A stretch of 48,136 nucleotides of DNA from Clostridiales bacterium. GTDB taxonomy: Bacteria; Bacillota; Clostridia; Christensenellales; Borkfalkiaceae. The translations under genes were made by a program, and so were the position numbers. The DNA is taken from NCBI GenBank assembly GCA_015069625.1, contig SVIE01000004.1:1-48136 (forward strand). Direction: 5' to 3'. Below the pieces are notes generated by a model. That model was not told the DNA's origin, made no database searches, and saw nothing but the letters and a program-made list of their open reading frames with translations. Numbering within the stretch: the first letter of the stretch is position 1; the number at the start of each line of letters is the position of its first letter. Positions 33,411 to 42,241 of this stretch are shown piece after piece.

Positions 33411-35297
33411 TTACCACGGAGCTACTGGATCATCAGAGAAATCGTTAGAGTAACTGTCGTTAACTATTACTTCACAAAAAGCAGCCTTTGTTTCAGAAGA
33501 ATTTACCACCCCTATAATTACGCTTCCACCGCTTAAACCAACAACTTCACCTGTCGTCATGCCTACTGATGCAATTGTTGAGTCATAAGATATCCAATAA
33601 CCAGATTCTTCTGCAATCAGGGTTACACGTTCACCTACATCAATATAAAGCGTTTCGTAATTAATCTCCATTCTCGCCACATCTGACGGCATGTCTGCCC
33701 ACATTTCTTCCACAGCTGGATTCCCGCCAACAGATCCAGATGAACCACTACCAGTTCCAGAAGATGCATCTCTCGTTACGGTTACGGTGCAAGTTGCACT
33801 TGCCGTGCCATCCAAAGTTGTTGCTGTTATAGTAGCTGTTCCTACACTAACGCCAACTACTATACCAACATCATTTACTGTTGCCACTAAATAGTCAGAA
33901 GACTCCCATGATACAAGCGGATCAGATGGCGTAAGCTTTGTAAATCTACCTAATTCTAATGTAACTGACGTTTGGTCTAGTGTCAATGAGCCACTTCCTG
34001 TTCCTGGTAATTCGGCACTAGTTACAGTTACAGTACAAGTTGCCGTTGCCCCGCTTAACGAAGTTGCCGTTATCGTTGCTGTTCCTACACCAATACCATA
34101 TACGTATCCTGCCGATACCGATGCTACTAACGGATTTGATGTTTCCCATATTACAAACGAATCGGAAGCATTAATTATTTCATAGTCGTCCACTTCTAAT
34201 GTAATTGACGTTTTATCTAATGTCAATGAGCCACTTCCAGTTCCTGGCAATGATGAGCCCGTTACAGTTACTGTACAAGTTGCCGTTGCCCCGCTTAACG
34301 AAGTTGCCGTTATCGTTGCTGTTCCCGCACTAACACCAACTACCATTCCACCATCAACCATTGCTACTAAATAGTCAGAAGACGTCCATACCACAAGCGG
34401 ATCAGACGGCGTAAGCAATTCATATCCACCAACTGCTAACGTAATTGACGTTTTGTTTAATGTCAATGAACCACTTCCAGTTCCTGGCAACGATGAGCCC
34501 GTTACAGTTACAGTACAAGTTGCACTCTTTGAACCGTCAATTGAAGTTGCCGTTATCGTTGCTGTTCCCGCACTAACACCAACTACCATCCCCCCATCAA
34601 CCGTCGCTACTAAGTGATTAGAAGACGTCCATACTACAAGCAGATCAGACGGCGTAAGCAATTCATATCCACCAACTGCTAACGTAATTGACGTTTTATC
34701 TAGTGTCAATGAGCCACTTCCAGTTCCTGGCAATGATGAGCCCGTTACAGTTACAGTACAAGTTGCACTCTTTGAACCGTCAATTGAAGTTGCCGTTATC
34801 GTTGCTGTTCCTGCGCTAACACCAACTACCATCCCCCCATCAACCGTCGCTACTAAGTGATTAGAAGATGTCCATACCACAAGCGGATCAGACGACGTAA
34901 GCAATTCATATCCACCAACTGCTAACGTAACTGATGTTTTGTTTAATGTCATTGAACCACTTCCAGTCCCTGGATTACTAGGATTAACAACCGTAACTTC
35001 ACAAATAGCACTACCAGAACCGTTTGTTGCTGTTGCCGTTACTTTTGCCGTTCCTGCCGAAACACCTTTTAATAGCCCATCTGTAACGGTTACGACTGTC
35101 GCATCAGATGTCACCCAAGAGAACGTTGTTTCTTCATTAGACGTTTCAGTTGCAGTTATAAGTTTATATTCGCCAACCATTAACGTTACTGAAGTTTCGT
35201 TTAACTTTACCTTTGTTCCACCGCAAGCTGTAAGGCAGAAAGCACCAAGACACGCAATTGCTAATGATAACAAAACCATCATAAGTTTTTTCTTCAT
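33411..35297 (-). CDS. lipoprotein with tandem BIG2 (bacterial Ig-like group 2) domains
   Basis: Lipobox LTACGG; repeated SGSLTLDKTSITLAVGGYELLTPSD..VVWTSSN..VATVDGGMVVGVSAGTATITATS units. Confidence 0.88.
   Translation of the reverse strand: MKKKLMMVLLSLAIACLGAFCLTACGGTKVKLNETSVTLMVGEYKLITATETSNEETTFSWVTSDATVVTVTDGLLKGVSAGTAKVTATATNGSGSAICEVTVVNPSNPGTGSGSMTLNKTSVTLAVGGYELLTSSDPLVVWTSSNHLVATVDGGMVVGVSAGTATITATSIDGSKSATCTVTVTGSSLPGTGSGSLTLDKTSITLAVGGYELLTPSDLLVVWTSSNHLVATVDGGMVVGVSAGTATITATSIDGSKSATCTVTVTGSSLPGTGSGSLTLNKTSITLAVGGYELLTPSDPLVVWTSSDYLVAMVDGGMVVGVSAGTATITATSLSGATATCTVTVTGSSLPGTGSGSLTLDKTSITLEVDDYEIINASDSFVIWETSNPLVASVSAGYVYGIGVGTATITATSLSGATATCTVTVTSAELPGTGSGSLTLDQTSVTLELGRFTKLTPSDPLVSWESSDYLVATVNDVGIVVGVSVGTATITATTLDGTASATCTVTVTRDASSGTGSGSSGSVGGNPAVEEMWADMPSDVARMEINYETLYIDVGERVTLIAEESGYWISYDSTIASVGMTTGEVVGLSGGSVIIGVVNSSETKAAFCEVIVNDSYSNDFSDDPVAPW
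33770..34975 (-). repeat. near-identical tandem DNA repeats of about 240 bp within the BIG2 gene
   Basis: Repeated blocks such as gagccacttccagttcctggcaatgatgagcccgttacagttacagtacaagttgc. Confidence 0.85.
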
Positions 35298-35327
35298 TTT
35301 TACTTCTCCTTTTTATTTATATTAATG

Positions 35328-35378
35328 ATTATACAGACAATTTTTGTCTATGTCAAATATTTTAGACAATTTTCGTCT
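35328..35378. promoter_or_regulatory. consensus promoter of the BIG2 gene plus two copies of a palindromic operator
   Basis: Minus strand TTGACA (35351-35356) - 17 bp - TATAAT (35328-35333); palindrome AGACAAtttTTGTCT at 35335-35349 and AGACAAtttTcGTCT at 35364-35378. Confidence 0.8.
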
Positions 35379-35391
35379 ATTATTTAATTGT

Positions 35392-35601
35392 ATGGAAGTA
35401 AAATTTAAGGAAAGACTTGTAGAGTTAAGAAAAGAAAATAAACTCACGCAACAAGATCTTGCAACAAAACTTAATACAACTCAACGCAGAATTTCGCATT
35501 TAGAAAAGGGCAATGCCGAACCCGACATTACCACTGTGCTTTGTCTTGCTGAAATTTTTAATGTTTCCACAGATTTCCTTTTAGGCAAAACTGATTTTTA
35601 A
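35392..35601 (+). CDS. XRE-family helix-turn-helix transcriptional regulator
   Basis: FKERLVELRKENKLTQQDLATKLNTTQRRISHLEKGNAEPDITTVLCLAEIFNVSTDFLLG; ATG at 35392. Confidence 0.92.
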   Translation: MEVKFKERLVELRKENKLTQQDLATKLNTTQRRISHLEKGNAEPDITTVLCLAEIFNVSTDFLLGKTDF

Positions 35602-35615
35602 CGTTAAAAAAACAA

Positions 35616-35647
35616 CACCCCGTTGGGTTACCAACGGGGTGCTTTTT
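35616..35647. terminator. intrinsic terminator between convergent XRE and FTR-like genes
   Basis: caccccgttgg-gtta-ccaacggggtg followed by cttttt. Confidence 0.85.
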
Positions 35648-35655
35648 GTTAATTT

Positions 35656-35856
35656 TTAATCTTTACTTTTATAGTAAAGCATACAATGACAGAACCCTTC
35701 AAAATTAGGGTCTGCAATTTGGTCCTTAAACTCCTTACACATGCACTTATATTCTTCCGTGCGATATAACCTACAAGGGCAATATCCGCCCGTTCTTTTA
35801 AGCCCTTCCCTTACGGTTTTCACCGCTTCTTTATCAGGATTAAGAATTACTTTCAT
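35656..35856 (-). CDS. small ferredoxin-thioredoxin reductase catalytic-subunit-like protein
   Basis: GGYCPCRLY..EEYKCMCKEF...GFCHCMLYY: CPC/CxC/CHC motif pattern of FTR catalytic chains. Confidence 0.75.
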   Translation of the reverse strand: MKVILNPDKEAVKTVREGLKRTGGYCPCRLYRTEEYKCMCKEFKDQIADPNFEGFCHCMLYYKSKD

Positions 35857-35932
35857 ACTAACTCCTTAAAAACTGAAAGCCACCTGCTTATTAATAAAGT
35901 AAGTGGCTTTGTTGTTTTTTGTTTGGCGATAA

Positions 35933-36075
35933 CACAATCAATCGTTAATGAAAAGGGCATACAAGAAACAAGTAAGACAAGGCAAATCCCCGCAGTCAAT
36001 AGTATACATATTAACAAGGGGTTTAACGCTATATTACGAAGTTTATGGTTTGCACTTTATTAATGGATTGTTGTG
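35933..36075 (+). repeat. dispersed structured intergenic element, copy C
   Basis: aagtaagacaaggcaaatcccc...aaggggtttaacgctatattacgaagtttat with flanking imperfect inverted arms. Confidence 0.7.
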
Positions 36076-36084
36076 GCAGAGCCA

Positions 36085-36279
36085 TTAGTCTTTATTTTCT
36101 TTTTTAGCCGTGTCAACAACCTGCTTACCATCATAGTATCCGCATTTGGGGCATACTCTGTGAGAAGCCTTTAATTCGTGACAGTTGGGGCATTCCGAAA
36201 GATTCGGGGTTTCAAGTTTCCACTGTGCGAATCTGGTGTTGGTTCTCTGCTTTGAAGTTTTACTCTTTTGAACAGCCAT
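36085..36279 (-). CDS. rpmF: 50S ribosomal protein L32
   Basis: MAVQKSKTSKQRTNTRFAQWK, CPNCHELKASHRVCPKCGYY zinc ribbon. Confidence 0.95.
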   Translation of the reverse strand: MAVQKSKTSKQRTNTRFAQWKLETPNLSECPNCHELKASHRVCPKCGYYDGKQVVDTAKKENKD

Positions 36280-36298
36280 CTTATTTTACCATCCTTTA

Positions 36299-36736
36299 TT
36301 ATTTACACTTGCATTCGCTAACGTTTAAGTTAGTTCCGCAACCCGCACATATCCCTTTGCAATCATCTTTGCATAAAAAGGACACAGGGGCGTTTATGAT
36401 TATTGCATCATCTACGATTTTAGTTAAATCAATTCTGTCATTTACCACCGTGTAACCGTTTTCGTTCTCTTGGTCAACTTGTTCCGCAAAGTTTACCACG
36501 AACTCCCTTTCAGTTTCGGCAAGGCATCTTGTACATTCACCTTTTATCGTGAACGCCACTTCGCCTTCAACGTAAGCGCTGTGTCTATCCGTAATTGTTA
36601 TCTCGCCAGAGATCTTTACGGGAAGAATCAGTTCTGCGTTCGGCATATCGAGAAGTTGTGTTTCCGGACTATATTCAAAGAAGAAACTTTCTTCTTCCTT
36701 GCCTTTCGCCCTAATCTTTTTAAGGTCTAAAATCAT
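36299..36736 (-). CDS. YceD/DUF177 family protein
   Basis: GECTRCLAETEREF and C-terminal CKDDCKGICAGCGTNLNVSECKC; adjacent to rpmF as is usual. Confidence 0.9.
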   Translation of the reverse strand: MILDLKKIRAKGKEEESFFFEYSPETQLLDMPNAELILPVKISGEITITDRHSAYVEGEVAFTIKGECTRCLAETEREFVVNFAEQVDQENENGYTVVNDRIDLTKIVDDAIIINAPVSFLCKDDCKGICAGCGTNLNVSECKCK

Positions 36737-36841
36737 AATTTCCCTTTGAAAATGCTTAACAAGTATAAACTATTTATTTTTACTTGTCAACTTTTTATAC
36801 GCTTAATTTTGCCTTTATTAGTGGTTATTATACGTAAAATA

Positions 36842-38035
36842 TTACTTTCTAACTAATGCTTGCGTTTCTCTTGCGATTGAAAGTTCTTCGTTTGTAGGAA
36901 GAACGAGAATTTTAACCTTTGAAGTTTCCTTGGAAAGATCTGCAATTCCACCGTCGTATGATAAGTTCTTGTCAAGGTCTAATTCAGCACCACAATATTC
37001 CATGCCTTCCATAACAAGACGTCTTACGATTTGTTGATGTTCACCGATACCACCCGTGAATACAACCGCATCTACACCGCCGAGAACTGCTATATAACTA
37101 CCAACGTATTTTTTAATTCTGTATGCAAGCATTTCGATTGCGAGCATTGCTCTTTCGTTACCATTTGTGCCTGCTTCAACCAAGTCTCTGCAATCGCTTG
37201 CAAATCCGCTGATACCAAGCATACCACACTTTTTGTTGAGATAGTTAACCATATCTTCTGCTTTGTAGCCAAGTTTAACTCTCATAAATTCAACTGCTGC
37301 AGGGTCAATATCACCACTACGTGTGCCCATAACTAAACCTTCAAGCGGGGTGAAACCCATAGACGTATCTTGACATTTGCCGTCTTTAACAGCAGAAATT
37401 GAAGAACCGTTTCCTAAGTGGCAGATAACCATTTTTGCATTGGGGTTACCCAAAAGTTTACCCGTTTCTTCGCTAACAAACTTGTGTGAAGTTCCGTGGA
37501 AACCATACTTTCTAACCTTATGTTCTTCATACATTTCGTAAGGAATTGCATACATATATGCTTTTTGTGGCATGGTTGAGTGGAAAGTTGTATCAAATAC
37601 GGCAACCATAGGAACGCCTGGCATAACGTCACGGCAACTCTTGATGCAAGAAATATTACCTGGCATATGTAAAGGTCCAAGGTCAATGTTCTTTTCGCAA
37701 ATTTTAATAACTTCGTCGTCAATTACAACTGAGCCGTGGAAATCTTCTGCAGAGTGAAGAACTCTGTGTCCTACCGCACTAATTTCGTCGATTGAGCCGA
37801 GCGCACCTTTTTCTTTATCGAGCATTGCTTTAAGCACTAATTCCATTGCTTCGGTGTGCGAAGGCATATCTTGTTCGATAACGAGTTGTCTGCCGTCAAA
37901 AGTTTTTTGGGTAAGTTTACTTCCTTCAAACGTAATACGTTCGCAAATACCTTTAAGTACTACGCTTTCGTCCGTCATGTCGATAAGTTGATATTTGAGT
38001 GATGAACTACCTGCATTGATAACTAAAATTTTCAT
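36842..38035 (-). CDS. ackA: acetate kinase
   Basis: MKILVINAGSSSLKYQLID, VFDTTFHSTMP, RKYGFHGTSHKFV. Confidence 0.97.
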   Translation of the reverse strand: MKILVINAGSSSLKYQLIDMTDESVVLKGICERITFEGSKLTQKTFDGRQLVIEQDMPSHTEAMELVLKAMLDKEKGALGSIDEISAVGHRVLHSAEDFHGSVVIDDEVIKICEKNIDLGPLHMPGNISCIKSCRDVMPGVPMVAVFDTTFHSTMPQKAYMYAIPYEMYEEHKVRKYGFHGTSHKFVSEETGKLLGNPNAKMVICHLGNGSSISAVKDGKCQDTSMGFTPLEGLVMGTRSGDIDPAAVEFMRVKLGYKAEDMVNYLNKKCGMLGISGFASDCRDLVEAGTNGNERAMLAIEMLAYRIKKYVGSYIAVLGGVDAVVFTGGIGEHQQIVRRLVMEGMEYCGAELDLDKNLSYDGGIADLSKETSKVKILVLPTNEELSIARETQALVRK

Positions 38036-38107
38036 GATTTATTTCCTTTTCCTATTTTTATCTCTCGCCTTTCGGCGATTATGTTTGTTTTGATAGGCTA
38101 TGAAGTA

Positions 38108-38240
38108 ATATCGGTTGATGCAAATTGAAGGTTTAGGAGCAAGCAAGACAAGGCAAATGCCCGAAGATAAGAGTTTACATCTTTTCGAGGGCTTTAACGA
38201 CGTATTGCGACGTTCATAAATTTTCAATTATCAACCGTAT
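38108..38240 (+). repeat. dispersed structured intergenic element, copy D
   Basis: CGGTTGAT/ATCAACCG and AATTGAAGGTTTAGGAGC/GTTCATAAATTTTCAATT outer stem; inner GCCC../..GGGC hairpin; core aagcaagacaaggc...taacgacgtattgcgacgttcataa. Confidence 0.75.
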
Positions 38241-38258
38241 GTTGCTGAAGAGCCTTTA

Positions 38259-39296
38259 TTATTTTGCTTGGAGTGCCGTGATAGCAACAACTGCGATTAC
38301 GTCGTCAACAGAGCAACCACGTGATAAGTCGTTGATAGGTTTAGCAAAGCCTTGGCAGATAGGACCTAAAGCCATATATCCACCGAAACGTTGTGCGATT
38401 TTATAACCGATATTTCCTGCGTTAATATTGGGGAAAATGAATACGTTTGCTTGACCTGCAACAGGGCTATTCGGTGCTTTGAGTTTACCAACTTCGGGTG
38501 CTACCGCAGCGTCGAACTGGAATTCCCCGTCAAGTTTAAGGTCGGGTGCTTTTTGTTTTGCGATAGCCGTTGCTTCTTGCATTTTGGGAACGGTTTTGAA
38601 GAACTTATCGTCATTACCAGAGCCCATTGTTGAGAATGAAAGCATTGCTACTCTTGGTTCGATACCTGCAATATCTCTTGCCGTTTCTGCAGAAGAAACA
38701 GCGATATCTGCAACTTCTTCAGCCGTAGGTTCGATATTGATAGCGCAGTCACCAAAAACTGCAACACCATCTGGATTATAAGGATTTTCGCCGTCTGGTG
38801 CAACCATAACGAAACTGCTTGATACCGTTTTAATTCCAGGTGCGGTTTTGATTACCTGTAAGCCTGGACGAAGGGTGTTTGCCGTTGAATGACAAGCACC
38901 TGAAACAAGCCCGTCCACGTCGCCTGCTTTAAGCATAAGCGCAGCGTACATTGTGTAATCTTTTAAGATTGATGCTTTTGCAGCGTCAACGTCTGCATAT
39001 TCGGGAAGTCCGGTTTTCTTGTTGATTTTACCAGCACGTAAATCGAAAAGCATTTTTGCATATTCTTCGGTCTTAGCGTTAGTTACGGGGTCAACCACGT
39101 TAACGCCTGCTAAATCCACGTCAGGATTGTTCTTCTTGATTTCTTCAAGATTTCCTAAAAGGGTAATGCGTGCAAGTCCTTCTTTAACAGATTGAGCAGC
39201 AGCCTTAACTACACGGCTATCTTCACCTTCTGGAAGAACTATGTTCTTGTTTGCTTTACTTGCTTGTAATTTGATGTTTTCCAAAACCTTAGACAT
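38259..39296 (-). CDS. pta: phosphate acetyltransferase
   Basis: VLPEGEDSRVVKAA, LVSGACHSTANTLRPGLQVI; paired with ackA. Confidence 0.96.
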   Translation of the reverse strand: MSKVLENIKLQASKANKNIVLPEGEDSRVVKAAAQSVKEGLARITLLGNLEEIKKNNPDVDLAGVNVVDPVTNAKTEEYAKMLFDLRAGKINKKTGLPEYADVDAAKASILKDYTMYAALMLKAGDVDGLVSGACHSTANTLRPGLQVIKTAPGIKTVSSSFVMVAPDGENPYNPDGVAVFGDCAINIEPTAEEVADIAVSSAETARDIAGIEPRVAMLSFSTMGSGNDDKFFKTVPKMQEATAIAKQKAPDLKLDGEFQFDAAVAPEVGKLKAPNSPVAGQANVFIFPNINAGNIGYKIAQRFGGYMALGPICQGFAKPINDLSRGCSVDDVIAVVAITALQAK

Positions 39297-39435
39297 ATTC
39301 TTTTCCTCACTTAATATTTTTTCTTTGATTTCTCTTTCATTTTTAACAAAAATGATGTAAAATAATAATCACTGATATATTTTACAACATTTATTAGAAA
39401 AAGTAAATAGTAAAAGCGGGGTTTTTAAGTTTTTT

Positions 39436-40608
39436 ATGAAATTTTGCGCTTGCGTTGCCGAGTATAATCCACTTCACTTAGGACATCTAAAACATATTGA
39501 ATATATGAAAAATTCGCTTAATGCCGAATATCTTATCGTTATTATGAGCGGTAACTTTACCCAACGTGGCGAAATTGCCGTTATGAATAAGTTTAAGCGT
39601 GCCGAACAAGCGGTTAAGGCGGGGGCAGATTTAGTTATCGAACTTCCCACCATTTTCGCAACGGCTAATGCAGAAATTTTTGCAAAAGGTGCTGTGAAAA
39701 TTTTAAGCGAACTTGGTATTGACGGGGGCTTATGCTTTGGCGTAGAAAGTGGGGATAGACAAGCATATCTTGAACTTGCAAAAGCAATGAATAATGAAAG
39801 CAAAGAATTCAAAAAGGCTCTTAAAGTAGAACTTGAAAAAGGTATCTCTCTTGCTAAAGCAAAGTTTAACGCACTTAAATCTTTAGGGAACGACACTCTT
39901 GACGAAAGGATTATAAATTACCCTAACAACGTTTTAGGTTTAGAATACACAAAAGCCATTTTATCTACTACTAACCGCCTTGAAATTTACCCTATGCACC
40001 GTGATGGTGATCATAACGACACGTCGCTTAAAAAGGATATAACAAGCGCAACTAGTATTCGCCAGTACTTAAAGGCAGGCAAGGGAGCAAAGATTAAAAA
40101 ATACCTTCCTAAATACACCTTTCAAGCACTTACCCCCTATCCCTGCAAGATAGAAGACGTTATAATTGCCCACGCAATCACCACTCCTACTGAAAAAATG
40201 GCTCTCCTTCCAGACTGTACAGAAGGATTAGAAAACAGAATTAAAGCACTTGTTAAGAACAACACTTCATACTCTGAACTAATAGAAAAGGTAGCCACGA
40301 AACGCTACACTCACGCCCGTGTTTCGAGAATTTTAACCGCTAACCTTTTAGGTATAACGCAGGGCTTAATCGACAGGTGTTTATCAGACGAACTTTACGC
40401 AAAGGTGCTTGCCGTTAACAATAATTCAAAGCACGTCTTAAACGAACTTGTTGCTAAAAGCCGTATCCCCGTACTAGTTAGGAAAAGCGATTTAAGCGCT
40501 CTTAAAAAGACGGCGGAAGAGTGCTTTAATATCGACGCTTTGGCAAACGATATATATAATCTCGTTTCAGGCGAAAATAACAATGAAAATTACACGGTGT
40601 TCGTTTAA
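39436..40608 (+). CDS. tmcAL: tRNA(Met) cytidine acetate ligase (TmcAL)
   Basis: VAEYNPLHLGHLKHI, IVIMSGNFTQRGEIAVMNKFKRAEQAVKAGADLVIELP; beside the acetate genes. Confidence 0.9.
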   Translation: MKFCACVAEYNPLHLGHLKHIEYMKNSLNAEYLIVIMSGNFTQRGEIAVMNKFKRAEQAVKAGADLVIELPTIFATANAEIFAKGAVKILSELGIDGGLCFGVESGDRQAYLELAKAMNNESKEFKKALKVELEKGISLAKAKFNALKSLGNDTLDERIINYPNNVLGLEYTKAILSTTNRLEIYPMHRDGDHNDTSLKKDITSATSIRQYLKAGKGAKIKKYLPKYTFQALTPYPCKIEDVIIAHAITTPTEKMALLPDCTEGLENRIKALVKNNTSYSELIEKVATKRYTHARVSRILTANLLGITQGLIDRCLSDELYAKVLAVNNNSKHVLNELVAKSRIPVLVRKSDLSALKKTAEECFNIDALANDIYNLVSGENNNENYTVFV

Positions 40609-40680
40609 GGCACTTGACGAAAACCGTCTATTATGATACACTTAAAAATGTGTGAAAAATATAACTTCAAGGAGTTAATG

Positions 40681-42186
40681 ATGGAAAACGATTTAATGAA
40701 ATTTAAAAGTGGAAGCGATATTCGTGGTACAGCCGCAGAAGGTGTTCCAGGTGCACCGATTGAACTTACCGACGAACGTGTTGACCGTATGGCAAAAGGC
40801 TTTTTCGTTTGGCTTAAAAAACGCAACCCCGAAAAAGAAACACTTACCGTATCTCTCGGTCACGATTCAAGAATAAGCGCACCAAGACTTTCTGCTTGTG
40901 TTAAAAACGCACTCGTTGAAAGTGGTGCAAAAGTTATCTTTACAGGGCTTTCTTCCACCCCTGCTATGTTTATGACGACTCAACTTTTAGATTGTGATGG
41001 GGCTATTCAACTTACCGCTTCTCACCACCCCTTCAACAAAAACGGTCTTAAATTCTTCTCTAAGAACGGCGGTCTTGAAGGAAGCGATATTGCAGAAATC
41101 TTAACCTACGCTTTTGAAGGTGTTGCGGAAAAAGGTAACGGAACGGTTGAAAACGTTGATTTCATGCGTACGTATAGCAAGGTTTTAGTTGACTTTGTTA
41201 AAAAGGAAACGGGCGACGACAAACCGCTTGAAGGTTTCAAAATCGTTGTTGACGCAGGTAACGGTGCCGGTGGATTCTACGTTGACGAAGTGTTAAAACC
41301 ACTTGGTGCAGATACCACGGGTAGCCAGTTCTTAGAACCTGACGGATACTTCCCAAATCATATCCCTAACCCTGAAAACCCCGTTGCTATGAAGTTCATT
41401 TGCGACAAGGTTAAGGAGGTTAACGCAGACTTCGGTATTATTTTCGACACCGACGTTGACAGAGCAGGTGCGGTTGACGATTTAGGTGAAGAAATTAACC
41501 GTAACAAACTTATCGCACTTATCTCTGCTATTCTTTTAGAAGAAAAAGGCGGTGCGTATATCGTAACCGACTCTATCACGAGTGATGGATTAAAAGCATT
41601 TATCGAAGCAAAGGGCGGTGTTCACCACCGTTTCAAACGTGGATATAAAAACGTTATCAACGAAGCAATCAAACTCAACAAGGAAGGCAAATATTGTCCG
41701 CTTGCTATCGAAACGAGTGGCCACGCCGCACTTAAAGAAAACTATTTCCTTGACGACGGTGCTTACCTTGTAACTAGACTTCTAGTTAAAATGGCAAAAC
41801 TTAAAAATAGTGGCAAGAAACTTCGTGATTTAATTGCAGACCTTGCTCTTCCTGCTGAATCTGCAGAAATCCGTATGGGCTTTAAGGCAGACGTTGACTT
41901 TAAGGCTTACGGCAAGAACGTGCTTGACGAACTTAAAGCATACGCTGAAAATAACGGTTGGACGCTTGCTCCTTCTAACTACGAAGGTATCCGTATCTCT
42001 TTCAACAAAGATAACGGTGACGGTTGGTTCTTGCTCCGTATGAGCTTGCACGATCCTATTATGCCACTTAACATTGAAAGCAACGTTATCGGTGGCAATA
42101 AGATTATTGCAGAAAAACTTTATACCTTCTTAAAAAATTACGACGGATTAAATATTGATAATCTCTCTGCTTTTTTAGGAAAATAA
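40681..42186 (+). CDS. phosphoglucomutase/phosphomannomutase family protein
   Basis: SGSDIRGTAAEG, QLTASHHPFNKNGLKFF, FDTDVDRAG. ATG at 40681 preceded by aaggag. Confidence 0.9.
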   Translation: MENDLMKFKSGSDIRGTAAEGVPGAPIELTDERVDRMAKGFFVWLKKRNPEKETLTVSLGHDSRISAPRLSACVKNALVESGAKVIFTGLSSTPAMFMTTQLLDCDGAIQLTASHHPFNKNGLKFFSKNGGLEGSDIAEILTYAFEGVAEKGNGTVENVDFMRTYSKVLVDFVKKETGDDKPLEGFKIVVDAGNGAGGFYVDEVLKPLGADTTGSQFLEPDGYFPNHIPNPENPVAMKFICDKVKEVNADFGIIFDTDVDRAGAVDDLGEEINRNKLIALISAILLEEKGGAYIVTDSITSDGLKAFIEAKGGVHHRFKRGYKNVINEAIKLNKEGKYCPLAIETSGHAALKENYFLDDGAYLVTRLLVKMAKLKNSGKKLRDLIADLALPAESAEIRMGFKADVDFKAYGKNVLDELKAYAENNGWTLAPSNYEGIRISFNKDNGDGWFLLRMSLHDPIMPLNIESNVIGGNKIIAEKLYTFLKNYDGLNIDNLSAFLGK

Positions 42187-42201
42187 TTAAATAAAAGTTA
42201 A

Positions 42202-42236
42202 AACGGCGTAGCACGTGCTACGCCGTTTTTTATTTT
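42202..42236 (+). terminator. intrinsic terminator downstream of phosphohexomutase
   Basis: aacggcgtagcacgtgctacgccgttttttatttt. Confidence 0.9.
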
Positions 42237-42241
42237 ACCTT

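Noticed and set aside
33770-34975. CRISPR-like periodic repeats
   Set aside because: The roughly 240-bp period is in frame and encodes BIG2 domains; no short repeat/spacer pattern.
38039-38227. 62-aa minus-strand ORF between pta and ackA
   Set aside because: Falls within the structured repeat copy D; basic, no family resemblance.
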